DNA of 58,747 nt, taken from an uncultured bacterium (GTDB lineage: Bacteria; Actinomycetota; Actinomycetes; S36-B12; CAIYMF01). Shown here piece by piece: positions 43,062 through 51,204 of this stretch. The DNA lies in assembly GCA_903826575.1 (NCBI GenBank), contig CAIKEU010000024.1, forward strand, positions 1 through 58,747, read 5' to 3'. The position numbers were made by a program, and so were the translations under genes. The notes under the pieces were generated by a model that saw only the letters and a program-made list of their open reading frames with translations, was not told the origin of the DNA and made no database searches. Positions within the stretch are counted from its first letter, which is position 1. Each line of letters opens with the position of its first letter.

Positions 43062-43844
43062 ATGGCGTTTGACATACGGCAAACTTCCGATGCGAGCGTG
43101 GGACACGGACTTAGCAAGGTACCTGAAGTTACGGCCCTGTTCTGGGTCATCAAGATCCTGACTACCGGTATGGGCGAAACGACATCTGACTTCTTCGCAC
43201 ACACGATCGGTCCGATAGTCGCGGTGGGTCTCGGGGGTGTCGGTCTGCTGGTGGCACTGGTGCTTCAGTTCAGAACCGATCGCTACCGGCCATGGCAGTA
43301 CTGGTCGTGCGTGGTGATGGTCAGCGTCTTCGGCACGATGGCTGCCGACGTGATTCACGTGGGCCTTGGTGTCCCGTATGTCGTTAGCTCCATTGCGTTT
43401 TCGATCGCTCTGGCCGTGATCTTTGCGGTGTGGTTTCGAAGCGAAGGCACTTTGTCGATTCACAGCATCACTAATCCGCGACGTGAACTGTTTTATTGGG
43501 CGACGGTGCTGGCCACTTTCGCGCTGGGCACGGCAGTTGGAGATATGACGGCTACGACGTTCCACTGGGGTTACTTCTTCTCCGGTGTCGTCTTCGCCTT
43601 TCTCATCTGCATTCCCGCGCTTGCCTACGCGCGGTTCGGGCTGAACGCGATTGTTGCCTTTTGGTCGGCCTACATTCTGACTCGTCCACTTGGTGCTTCG
43701 TTCGCGGACTGGATTGCAGTGCCGCCGTCACGTGGTGGTCTCAACTGGGGCACCGGCCTCATTAGCTTGGTACTGCTCGTGGTCATCATCGTGCTTGTCG
43801 GATATCTTTCGCGGACGCATGCTGACGACCCACATCGTTCTTGA
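43062..43844 (+). CDS. multi-pass membrane protein, tandem paralogue of the preceding gene
   Basis: A 260-residue protein with the same four [FY]W-x9-G-x4-D repeats (for example LFWVIKILTTGMGETTSDFF and AFWSAYILTRPLGASFADWI) and the shared cytoplasmic loop SEGTLSIHSITNPRREL. It lacks the N-terminal extension of its neighbour. The pair probably arose by duplication and may form a hetero-oligomer. Function unknown; transport is a guess from topology alone. Confidence 0.8.
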   Translation: MAFDIRQTSDASVGHGLSKVPEVTALFWVIKILTTGMGETTSDFFAHTIGPIVAVGLGGVGLLVALVLQFRTDRYRPWQYWSCVVMVSVFGTMAADVIHVGLGVPYVVSSIAFSIALAVIFAVWFRSEGTLSIHSITNPRRELFYWATVLATFALGTAVGDMTATTFHWGYFFSGVVFAFLICIPALAYARFGLNAIVAFWSAYILTRPLGASFADWIAVPPSRGGLNWGTGLISLVLLVVIIVLVGYLSRTHADDPHRS

Positions 43845-43855
43845 CGACCTAACGA

Positions 43856-44386
43856 TTACTGCTCGACCTTGCGTGACTCGGCAACTGCGTCAGTGCAGAG
43901 TTGCTGGACGTGCACGATGTCTACGTCGAGTTTCTGCGCGAGATGAACGATCCAAATCAACGATTGCAGATTCGATTCGAAGTCGACTTCCGCCCGAACC
44001 TCTGATCGTGATGCCTGACGGTTCTGGCTCACCATCACGAACGTCGACAGGAAGATTGCTTCCAGGCTCACGATCATGGTGAGAAGGCCGAACGGATATT
44101 TATCGAACATCAAACCAGCGCCAATAAGACCGACGTTGAGGGCGATCCAAATGGCGAACCACAGTCCGTGTAGGTAGACGAAATTCAGCGACCCAGCGAA
44201 GTTCGTAACCTTGTCTGCAACCTCATCTTGGGCTTTTCGCATACTGTCCCAGCGGGACTTTTCACTTGCCACTGACCAGTGCGCAAGGTCGAAGATTTTG
44301 CCGTCTTCATGTCCATCGAGTTTGTCGATGACTTGGCAGGCGGGGCAGGTGAGTGGTGAATGCGGAGTTTGCTCTGAATCGCTCAT
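43856..44386 (-). CDS. DUF1003-family membrane protein
   Basis: A 176-residue protein. A CPAC motif near the N-terminus (LTCPACQVIDKLDG) is followed by SVASEKSRWDSMRKAQDEVADKVTNFAGS, two transmembrane segments (LHGLWFAIWIALNVGLIGAGLMFDKYPFGLLTMIVSLEAIFLSTFVMVSQNRQ) and a soluble C-terminal helix, the DUF1003 layout. Start 44386 (MSDSEQTP) is preferred over 44413. It converges with the COG4705-like pair. A decayed second copy lies beyond the right repeat. Confidence 0.85.
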   Translation of the reverse strand: MSDSEQTPHSPLTCPACQVIDKLDGHEDGKIFDLAHWSVASEKSRWDSMRKAQDEVADKVTNFAGSLNFVYLHGLWFAIWIALNVGLIGAGLMFDKYPFGLLTMIVSLEAIFLSTFVMVSQNRQASRSEVRAEVDFESNLQSLIWIVHLAQKLDVDIVHVQQLCTDAVAESRKVEQ

Positions 44387-44488
44387 GATCCGAAGATACG
44401 ACCAAATGATCACCGACGAGGCTAAGCAAACCGTCGAGAAACCTATGAATCGCCTGACGAACTGCAGGTCCCAAAGGGGACCCTAGGA

Positions 44489-44534
44489 GTTTCCTAAACC
44501 GTGTGTCGCAGGTTCGATTCCTGCCTAGGGCACT
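44489..44534 (+). repeat. 46-bp direct repeat, right copy (att-like)
   Basis: An exact copy of 42033-42078, starting in the anticodon loop region and lacking the 5' half of the tRNA, so it is not a second tRNA gene. The two repeats are offset by 2456 bp and bracket the two membrane protein genes and the DUF1003 gene. Confidence 0.85.
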
Positions 44535-44597
44535 CGAACGTGAGTCGGCTTTCGTGTGCGTCAATACAAGCCGGGGACGACGGTGGCGTCACGGTTG

Positions 44598-44935
44598 CTA
44601 CTGCTCAACCTTGTCTGACTCCGCGACGGCATCTGAGCACAACTTCTGAACGTGCATGATGTCGACATCCAGTTTCTGTGCAAGGTGCACGATCCAGATG
44701 AGGGACTGAAGGTTCGATCTAAATAGACGAAGTTGAGTGATCCGCAAAGTTTGTCACTTTGTCGGCCACTTCATCTTGAGCCTTGCGCATACTCGCCCAG
44801 CGGGATTTCTCACTGGCCACAGACCAGTGTTGAAGATCGAAGATCTTTCCATCTTCGTGCCCGTCAAGTTTGTCGATCACCTGACAGGTCGGACAGGTCA
44901 GTGGTGAGTGCGGGGTGTTTGCATCTGCGGTCAGG
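44598..44935 (-). pseudogene. decayed DUF1003 gene copy
   Basis: Both ends of the intact DUF1003 gene at 43856-44386 are recognisable here: 44598-44720 matches its 3' end and 44720-44935 its 5' end, at clearly lower than perfect identity. About 190 bp in the middle, which encode the transmembrane segments, are missing. The original ATG position reads CTG. The remnant therefore cannot make a membrane protein. It lies just outside the right 46-bp repeat, which suggests two related elements accreted at this tRNA and the outer one decayed. Confidence 0.8.
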
Positions 44936-44953
44936 ATGCGACGATACGACGGA

Positions 44954-45235
44954 CTAGGCGACGGAATCTAACCGTCGCACCTTTGGAATGCCGCCAGCGC
45001 GTTCGTCAAACAAGTCTCGCGCGGTTTGCATGGCAAGCCATGCGCGCGCGGTACCAACGCCCGCTGCTTCAAGGCGTATCGCAAGGTTCGGCGATAGACG
45101 TGCGTGCTCGTTGATGACTCGGCTCAAGGTCACGCGAGAGATACCGAGTCTCTCAGCTGCTTCATTTACAGATAGCCCGAGCTCACCAAGTACGTCTTCC
45201 CGCAGGATGGCGCCAGGGTGTACAGGATGCTTAAT
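44954..45235 (-). CDS. HigA-like XRE antitoxin, no standard start codon
   Basis: A 93-codon frame of the HigA antidote family: the N-terminal KHPVHPGAILREDVL, the helix-turn-helix LSVNEAAERLGISRVTLSRVIN and the C-terminal LSPNLAIRLEAAGVGTARAWLAMQ are clear. No ATG, GTG or TTG lies in frame ahead of the domain; the expected start position is ATT (45235), 9 bases after AGGGAGG (45245-45251). Either ATT is used or the start has been lost. A TTGACA / GATTAT promoter lies just upstream. No HigB toxin gene is present on either side, so it is an orphan. Confidence 0.7.
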   Translation of the reverse strand: MKHPVHPGAILREDVLGELGLSVNEAAERLGISRVTLSRVINEHARLSPNLAIRLEAAGVGTARAWLAMQTARDLFDERAGGIPKVRRLDSVA

Positions 45236-45264
45236 AGTTTCGTACCTCCCTAGTGGTAGCCCTG

Positions 45265-45293
45265 ATAATCGACCAGTTCAACATTTGTGTCAA
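45265..45293 (-). promoter_or_regulatory. sigma-70-type promoter of the HigA-like gene
   Basis: TTGACA (45293-45288) and GATTAT (45270-45265) are separated by 17 bases on the minus strand, followed by AGGGAGG at 45251-45245. The perfect -35 box and standard spacing support it. Confidence 0.6.
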
Positions 45294-45308
45294 CGGTGTT
45301 GGGTTTGT

Positions 45309-46088
45309 TCAGAGTGCCAGGCCGCTGTCTACGTGATTCTGGATCTTGCGCATTCCACGAAGCCACCGGTCTGGATCGGTGGCGCGGTATGAGAAGTAGT
45401 CCTTCACTTGTGGGTGTGGCAGAACCAGAAAGCGTCCATCGTCCATGGCTTCTATCAGCGCATTGGCAACGGCGTCGGGATCAAGGACGGGATCGAGATC
45501 TAGGACGGCACGTAGCGGGCCGCTGTCTTGATACATGGGGGTGTTAACCGCCAGCGGACAGATGGCGTGCACGTTGATGCCACGAATTCCGTACGTCGCC
45601 GATAACCATTCGGCGAATGCCACAGCGCCGTGCTTCGTGACTGAGTAGGGCGCATCGCCCAGCATCGTGAGAAGCCCTGCGGCCGATGCGGTGACGACGA
45701 AGCGGCCCTCGCCTCGCTCAAGCCAGTCAGGGACGAGTCGTCGAGCGGCCCGGACATGAGCCATCACATTCACATCCCATGACCGAGCCCAGTCGTCTTC
45801 GCTCGCATCAAGACCATGGGTGGTTCCTACGCCTGCGTTTGCTACGTACAGGTCTATGCGACCGAGCTCGGCGATAGCGGCAGTGATGAGTGCCTCAACA
45901 CCCGCCTCGCTGGCCGCATCACCGCTGATCGCTACCGCACCGATTTCTGCAGCGCTCGCCTCGGCGGCTGCAACATCGAGATCGTTGACGACGACGCGAA
46001 CTCCATCAGCTGCCAAGCGCGATGCAATGGCGCGGCCTATGCCGCTACCTGCGCCGGTGACGACGGCTGTTGATCCGGAAAGCTCCAC
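45309..46088 (-). CDS. short-chain dehydrogenase/reductase (SDR)
   Basis: A 259-residue classical SDR: TGAGSGIGRAIASRLA near residue 11, NAGVG, and the catalytic S...Y-x3-K in VVTASAAGLLTMLGDAPYSVTKHGAV. The protein ends in a longer tail (KDYFSYRATDPDRWLRGMRKIQNHV) often seen in SDRs of unknown specificity. GTG start. It follows the MttB-family gene by 28 bases on the same strand, so it is probably co-transcribed with it. Confidence 0.88.
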   Translation of the reverse strand: MELSGSTAVVTGAGSGIGRAIASRLAADGVRVVVNDLDVAAAEASAAEIGAVAISGDAASEAGVEALITAAIAELGRIDLYVANAGVGTTHGLDASEDDWARSWDVNVMAHVRAARRLVPDWLERGEGRFVVTASAAGLLTMLGDAPYSVTKHGAVAFAEWLSATYGIRGINVHAICPLAVNTPMYQDSGPLRAVLDLDPVLDPDAVANALIEAMDDGRFLVLPHPQVKDYFSYRATDPDRWLRGMRKIQNHVDSGLAL

Positions 46089-46116
46089 GCCCCAACCGTA
46101 GCGCCGTTAGCCACTG

Positions 46117-47568
46117 TCAGGCTTCGAGGATCGCAGTCTGACGATCGACGTACTCACGAAGCTCTGCGTCGATTCCGTCGTCGATACCCGGATCTACATA
46201 GGAGTCAAGAAGCTTGCGCCATAGACCGGTGGCTACCTCGTCGGCGGTGGGGGAGCCCTGCTTGACCCAGTTCGGATATGCCATCGATCGGAACGACGGA
46301 CTCATGAACACCTCGTCACGGAATCGCGCGAGAGTGTGGTCATGGGCGAGGAAGAGCCCGCCCGGTCCGACCTCAGCAATCGTATCGAAGGCCAGTGAGT
46401 CATCGTCAACAACGAGGCCGGCGCGCAGCCGCTCGAACATTGCGATGATTTCAAGGTCGATGACGAACTTTTCATACGAGGCGACGAGCCCGCCTTCGAG
46501 CCAGCCGGCCGAGTGAACGACGAGATCGCACCCGGCTAGATACGTTGCCCACATTGACATCGTTGTTTCGACGGCCGCCTGTGCGTCAAGAGCAATAGCC
46601 GAACACAAGCCGCCACCACCACGCAGTGGTAGGCCGTAGCGAGCAGCAATCTGTGCACCGGCCAGAGTCGTCAGTACCGACTCGGGCATTCCCAACGATG
46701 GACCGCCGGAGCGCATATCAACTCCGTTGAAGAAGCAACCCAGGATGCACGGAGTCCCAGGACGCACGAGCTGTGCCATCGCCACGCCAGCAAGGGTTTC
46801 CGCGACGAGCAGTGACAATCCAGCCGCCAATGTGACGGGTGCCGATGCTCCAGCGAGAAGGAATGGCGTAATAGCCACCGGTTGATTGAATTCAGCACAG
46901 GCAACCAACGTGTCAACCATCAACCCGTCCCACACAAGCGGTGAGTTCGGGTTCACGATGCTGAGAGTCATTGGAGACTCGATGAGTTTGTCGACGCCAC
47001 CGGCCACGATCGACGCAAGAGTGAAACCATCTCGCGCTTTCGGTCCAGCCGTCCCGTAGATCAGCAGCGGCCGATCGGTGTAACGCAGGATCGAGTAGTC
47101 CATCTCCAGGTGCCGGCTTTGATACCCAAGATCCTGTGCCTCGACGACTCCGCTCTGGACGAGCGGTAGGACGTTAGACGCATGCGTCATCTTCACAAGT
47201 TCGATGTGATCGGCGAGCGACCCATCGCGCCGTCCGCGCTCGCGATCGTGAGCGAATGGGGGCCCACCAACAGGAGTGTGCACGAGGCTGCCATTACCGA
47301 GGATGAATGCGCGTTCCGGATTGCGTCCAGTCACAGTGACAGTCGATGGTGCGAGCGCGAGCTGAGCCATGATGAATTCGGGATCCCAGCGCACCCGGGT
47401 TCCATCAATCGACTGGCCGGCCGATGCGAGCCTAGCGATCATCGCATCGTCGTGAACCTCGGTGCCCACCTCACTCAGGATGCGCATTGCCTGGGCGTGG
47501 ATGCGATCGAGGTCGTCGTCTGACAGCGGTGCCAACTCCAGTGCAGAGTGATTGCTACGCGCGTTCAC
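46117..47568 (-). CDS. trimethylamine methyltransferase (MttB) superfamily protein, non-pyrrolysine
   Basis: A 483-residue TIM-barrel protein of the MttB family. The frame is open throughout with no internal TAG, so it belongs to the non-pyrrolysine branch that includes glycine betaine and other quaternary-amine methyltransferases. Recognisable stretches are RILSEVGTEVHDD near residue 31, GRNPERAFILGNG and a long glycine-rich central part. Such enzymes pass a methyl group to a corrinoid protein, which is not encoded in the window. The GTG start has GGAGG 4 bases upstream. It is divergent from a dimethylglycine-dehydrogenase-like gene across a 32-bp palindrome. Confidence 0.85.
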   Translation of the reverse strand: MNARSNHSALELAPLSDDDLDRIHAQAMRILSEVGTEVHDDAMIARLASAGQSIDGTRVRWDPEFIMAQLALAPSTVTVTGRNPERAFILGNGSLVHTPVGGPPFAHDRERGRRDGSLADHIELVKMTHASNVLPLVQSGVVEAQDLGYQSRHLEMDYSILRYTDRPLLIYGTAGPKARDGFTLASIVAGGVDKLIESPMTLSIVNPNSPLVWDGLMVDTLVACAEFNQPVAITPFLLAGASAPVTLAAGLSLLVAETLAGVAMAQLVRPGTPCILGCFFNGVDMRSGGPSLGMPESVLTTLAGAQIAARYGLPLRGGGGLCSAIALDAQAAVETTMSMWATYLAGCDLVVHSAGWLEGGLVASYEKFVIDLEIIAMFERLRAGLVVDDDSLAFDTIAEVGPGGLFLAHDHTLARFRDEVFMSPSFRSMAYPNWVKQGSPTADEVATGLWRKLLDSYVDPGIDDGIDAELREYVDRQTAILEA

Positions 47569-47608
47569 GAGACCTCCGGGGGTGGGGCATGGCAGGATGC
47601 CGGTACGA

Positions 47609-47640
47609 ACTTCTTACTGACTGATGAGTCAGTAAGAAGT
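47609..47640. promoter_or_regulatory. 32-bp palindrome in the MttB / DMGDH-like divergent region
   Basis: Arms 47609-47622 and 47627-47640 (ACTTCTTACTGACT and its exact complement) flank a 4-base centre, GATG. Perfect 14-bp symmetry midway between divergent starts (41 bp and 45 bp away) points to a dimeric repressor operator, TetR-like in size. No matching regulator is adjacent. Confidence 0.7.
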
Positions 47641-47684
47641 CGACCGTATCAGGCATTCCGGCCGCAAGTGATTGGAATTCAATC

Positions 47685-50108
47685 GTGACTTCCTCGTACC
47701 GCGTTGTGATCATCGGTGGCGGCATCGTCGGATCCAGCCTGCTCTACCACCTCACCCTGCGCGGCTGGACGGACGTCGCGATCATCGAACGGGCCGAGCT
47801 CACTGCTGGTTCGAGTTGGCATGCCGCGGGTGGATTCCATGCGATCAACAGCGATACGCATATCGCCGCATTGCAGAAGTACACGATCAGTCTTTACCCG
47901 CAGGTTGAGGCCGAAAGCGGTGTCAACGTGGGGTTGAAGATGACCGGCGGCATCGAACTGGCCAGTACGCCCGAGCGGATGCAGTGGTTGCGTGCCGAAC
48001 TTGAATGGCACGCGATGATGGGCACCGAAGGGGCGCGCCTGGTCGATGTCGACGAAATCGTCAACCTCGTTCCCATCGTGAATCCCGACGGTTTGGTCGG
48101 CGGACTTTACGATCCGCATGAGGGCAATCTCGATCCCAACGGTGCGACGCACGCATATGCGGGTGCGGCACGTAAGCGCGGTGCCGACGTCATCTTGCAC
48201 AATCGCGTCCTCGCGATTCGTCGGGCGCCGAATGGTCACTGGATTCTTGAAACTGAGCAGGGCGAGATCGAAGCCGAGCACATCGTTAACGCAGCTGGAC
48301 TGTGGGCGCGCAAGGTTGGCCACATGGTGGGGGTCGATCACCCGGTCACGCCGATGATGCATCACTATCTCGTCACCGAAACAGTTCCTGAGGTAGCGGC
48401 GATCAAGGGCATCATGCCTGCCGTTACCGATCTCGAAGGCTTCACCTACCTGCAGCGCGAGCAAGATGGTGTCGTCCTCGGCGTTTACGAACAAAATCCG
48501 AAGCACTGGAAAACCCAAGGTGCTGATTGGGATTTCGGGATGGTGCTCCTTCCCGAAGAGATCGATCGCATCGCCCCGGAATTGGCGATTGGCTTCGCGC
48601 GCTTTCCCGCATTGGAACGTGCCGGTATCAGGCGCTGGGTCAATGGTGCGTTCACCTTTACCCCGGATGGGAATCCGCTCGTTGGCCCGGTTCGCGGTCG
48701 TCCCAATTACTGGGCGGCCTGCGGAGTCATGGCTGGCTATTCCCAATGTGCGGCAATCGGTTTGGCGCTATCGAACTGGATCATCGACGGTGATCCAGGT
48801 GACGACATCTTCGCGATGGATGTTGCCCGCTTCGGCCCCTACGCGTCTGACGACGACTATCTCAAGGCTACGACGGGTCAGTTCTACGCTCGCCGATTTG
48901 TGATTGCCTACCCGAACGAATTCCTGCCAGCCGGCCGTCCGCTGAAGAAGACGCCGGCTTACGACGAACTCGCTGCCGATGGCGCGGTATTCAATGCGAC
49001 GTGGGGGTTGGAAGTACCCCAGTACTTCGCAACCGATGACGGCTTCGAAGAGATTCCGTCGCTTCATCGATCCAACGCCTTTGACTTTGTAACTCAGGAA
49101 GTTGAAGCGGTTCGGACGGCAGTCGGTGCCTACGAGACCGGTGTTTACGCCCGTTACGAGGTGAGCGGCCCAGATGCATATGCCTGGCTAAATAACATTG
49201 TTGCGTCGCGCATCCCTGAGGTTGGCCGCATTCGCTTAGCCACGATGCTTCACCACAAGGGCACACTGAAGGGCGATCTCACGATTAGCCGACTTGCAGA
49301 CGATCGTTTCTGGCTGGTGGGTTCGTACTACTTACAGGAATGGCATCAGCGTTGGTTCGAGCAAAACCTGACGTCAGAAACCTCGGGCGTCACGATCACC
49401 AATCTCACCGATCAGTGGCTCGGATTCGCTCTGTCGGGGCCCAACTCCCGTGAACTCGTCAGCCGCATCACGACTGAGGATGTGAGTGATGCGTCGATTC
49501 CCTTCATGTCAGTGCGCACTATCGATCTTGGATTTACCGACGCCGTTGTGGGCCGACTGTCACTCACCGGTGAGCTCGGCTACGAAATCACAGTCCCTGC
49601 AGAACACCACCGCGAACTGTGGCTCGCACTCAAAGCGGCCGGTGCTGATCTCGGCCTGCGTCCCATCGGCGATCGCGCGATCGACAGCCTGCGGCTGGAG
49701 AAGGCGTACGGAATTTGGTCGACGGAGTTCACTCAGGCGTACACCCCGGGCATGTCAGGCCTCGATCGTTTCATCGCATTCGACAAGGGTGAGTTCATCG
49801 GCCGTGAGGCGGCTCTGGCGGAACGTGAGACTGGTCCCAAGCAGCGGCTCGTCTTGCTCGAGGTCGAGGCTGATCGCGCAGATGCCATGGGGGATGAGCC
49901 CGTGTGGCACAACGGTGAGGTCGTGGGCTTCGTTACGTCGGGGTCATACGGCCATCACGTGAAGAAGAGCTTGGCACTTGCCTACATCAACAACGACCTC
50001 GTCGGGACAAATCCAGAGCTACACGTTTCAGTCATTGGCGAACGTCGGCCGGCTCGAGTCTTGCCTGAGGTTCCATACGATCCGACGGGCTCACATCTGC
50101 GCGGCTAA
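47685..50108 (+). CDS. dimethylglycine/sarcosine dehydrogenase-like FAD oxidoreductase with GcvT domain
   Basis: An 807-residue two-domain flavoprotein. The N-terminal DAO domain opens YRVVIIGGGIVGSSLLYHL, and His46 in SSWHAAGG is at the position of the covalent-FAD histidine of dimethylglycine and sarcosine dehydrogenases. The C-terminal half is a GcvT-type tetrahydrofolate-binding domain (ALSGPNSRELVSRI, TGELGYEITVPAEHH, SLRLEKAYGIW). It removes an N-methyl group and passes it as methylene to folate. Start is GTG. With the divergent MttB gene it forms an N-methyl compound module. The exact substrate is not fixed by sequence. Confidence 0.9.
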   Translation: MTSSYRVVIIGGGIVGSSLLYHLTLRGWTDVAIIERAELTAGSSWHAAGGFHAINSDTHIAALQKYTISLYPQVEAESGVNVGLKMTGGIELASTPERMQWLRAELEWHAMMGTEGARLVDVDEIVNLVPIVNPDGLVGGLYDPHEGNLDPNGATHAYAGAARKRGADVILHNRVLAIRRAPNGHWILETEQGEIEAEHIVNAAGLWARKVGHMVGVDHPVTPMMHHYLVTETVPEVAAIKGIMPAVTDLEGFTYLQREQDGVVLGVYEQNPKHWKTQGADWDFGMVLLPEEIDRIAPELAIGFARFPALERAGIRRWVNGAFTFTPDGNPLVGPVRGRPNYWAACGVMAGYSQCAAIGLALSNWIIDGDPGDDIFAMDVARFGPYASDDDYLKATTGQFYARRFVIAYPNEFLPAGRPLKKTPAYDELAADGAVFNATWGLEVPQYFATDDGFEEIPSLHRSNAFDFVTQEVEAVRTAVGAYETGVYARYEVSGPDAYAWLNNIVASRIPEVGRIRLATMLHHKGTLKGDLTISRLADDRFWLVGSYYLQEWHQRWFEQNLTSETSGVTITNLTDQWLGFALSGPNSRELVSRITTEDVSDASIPFMSVRTIDLGFTDAVVGRLSLTGELGYEITVPAEHHRELWLALKAAGADLGLRPIGDRAIDSLRLEKAYGIWSTEFTQAYTPGMSGLDRFIAFDKGEFIGREAALAERETGPKQRLVLLEVEADRADAMGDEPVWHNGEVVGFVTSGSYGHHVKKSLALAYINNDLVGTNPELHVSVIGERRPARVLPEVPYDPTGSHLRG

Positions 50109-50133
50109 GCGAACGCAACGCTCGCAGGACGTA

Positions 50134-50179
50134 ACGACGCCGACTGAACCTCCCCCCGGATTAGTTCAGTCGGCGTCGT
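50134..50179. terminator. perfect 16-bp hairpin, bidirectional terminator
   Basis: Arms 50134-50149 and 50164-50179 (ACGACGCCGACTGAAC and its complement) with a 14-base loop lie between the convergent ends of the DMGDH-like and cytochrome genes; CTTCTT follows on the plus strand. Confidence 0.85.
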
Positions 50180-50211
50180 CTTCTTACTTGAGTGCGCCGG
50201 GCTGTGTCAGG

Positions 50212-51204
50212 TCAGCGCCGGCCGTACTCGCGGTAGTAGTCCTTCCACACCAGTCGCGATACGGGGATCCACTTCGGAACCGATCGCAGGCCTGGGATAA
50301 ACGGTACGAACACGAAGATCAGAACAACGACCATCATGATTGCGAAGATGATTGCGTCCGCATTGTCTGTAAGAGTTTGCGCAAACGTGTTGTTCGGATC
50401 TGTATTGTTGAAGGCTGGTAGCTGATACCAGAACGAGAATGGTGCGAGCCACATCTGACCTGGCCATGAGCCGGCCTCGTTCACCATGCCCCAGGTATTG
50501 CCCTGAAGGTTGTCGGTTGTTGCAATGTCGTCCATGTACGAACCGTCACCCATCAGCAACATCTGCTTGGTTTGATCGGTTGAGAAGAACTGGCCCTGCA
50601 TGATTGCGCCGTCGTATGCGCCCGTCTTAGCCATGTCCACAACTGCCTGTGCCAGAACGGAAGTTGGGCCGTAATCACCGGTTGGGACCTTCGCGGGATC
50701 TCCGTTGGCGCCAGCCGCATCGTTTAATGCTGTGTCGTAGTTACTCGCCCACTGCGTTTGCTGCTCTGGAGTAGCCGCATTCCACTGATCAACGGCAGCC
50801 TTGACGTCAGCCGACATCGTTTGTGATTCGAGTGGCTTAATCACGAAGTCCTGCGATGCGTTGATGGGGTGTGTGACGCCCATCCACTTCTGCATTGCGA
50901 TCGGCCCAACGCTGAGGCCCTCGGAGTTGTTGTTGTAAGGCGGGCCGTAGTTGTACGTGTCGCTCGTTCCGGCCAGCTCAGCGACCATCGTGGTGTACAT
51001 GCTGTCTGGTGAACTCTGCGCCCAACTCTTGAACGTCAACTGCTTGTCATCAGGTGAACTGAAAATGGCCGCCAGTGCCGCAACCAGTACGGTCACAATC
51101 ACCAGGGCGATGGCACCTTCTTTGAAGATGTCGTAGTGACGCGTTGGCCCATCCCATGGACGAGAGTCGAGATCCTGTGTTGGCGCGTGACGGAGACTCA
51201 TCAT
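50212..51204 (-). CDS. membrane subunit paired with cytochrome b, large extracytoplasmic domain
   Basis: A 330-residue protein. One hydrophobic segment (EGAIALVIVTVLVAALAAIF, about 29-48) is followed by about 230 mostly soluble residues rich in Asn, Asp and Tyr, then a second segment (AIIFAIMMVVVLIFVFVPFIPGL) and a basic tail. No CxxCH or Cys pair is seen, so it carries no c-type haem or Rieske cluster. It stands where the C-terminal half of cytochrome b (subunit IV) would be expected but shows no clear match to it. Start 51204 has GGAGGT 6 bases upstream and overlaps the cytochrome b stop (ATGA). A reading frame that continues upstream to 51801 is a shadow of cytochrome b. Confidence 0.8.
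   Translation of the reverse strand: MMSLRHAPTQDLDSRPWDGPTRHYDIFKEGAIALVIVTVLVAALAAIFSSPDDKQLTFKSWAQSSPDSMYTTMVAELAGTSDTYNYGPPYNNNSEGLSVGPIAMQKWMGVTHPINASQDFVIKPLESQTMSADVKAAVDQWNAATPEQQTQWASNYDTALNDAAGANGDPAKVPTGDYGPTSVLAQAVVDMAKTGAYDGAIMQGQFFSTDQTKQMLLMGDGSYMDDIATTDNLQGNTWGMVNEAGSWPGQMWLAPFSFWYQLPAFNNTDPNNTFAQTLTDNADAIIFAIMMVVVLIFVFVPFIPGLRSVPKWIPVSRLVWKDYYREYGRR

Noticed and set aside
44489-44534. Second tRNA-Arg gene
   Set aside because: Only the 3' half from the anticodon region is present; acceptor 5' strand and D-arm are missing.
46117-47568. Pyrrolysine-containing trimethylamine methyltransferase
   Set aside because: The frame has no internal TAG codon and no pyl genes are present.
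47679-48746. 355-codon open frame antisense to the DMGDH-like gene
   Set aside because: It is fully opposite a strongly supported flavoprotein gene, its translation is low-complexity-like with no family features, and no ribosome site supports it.
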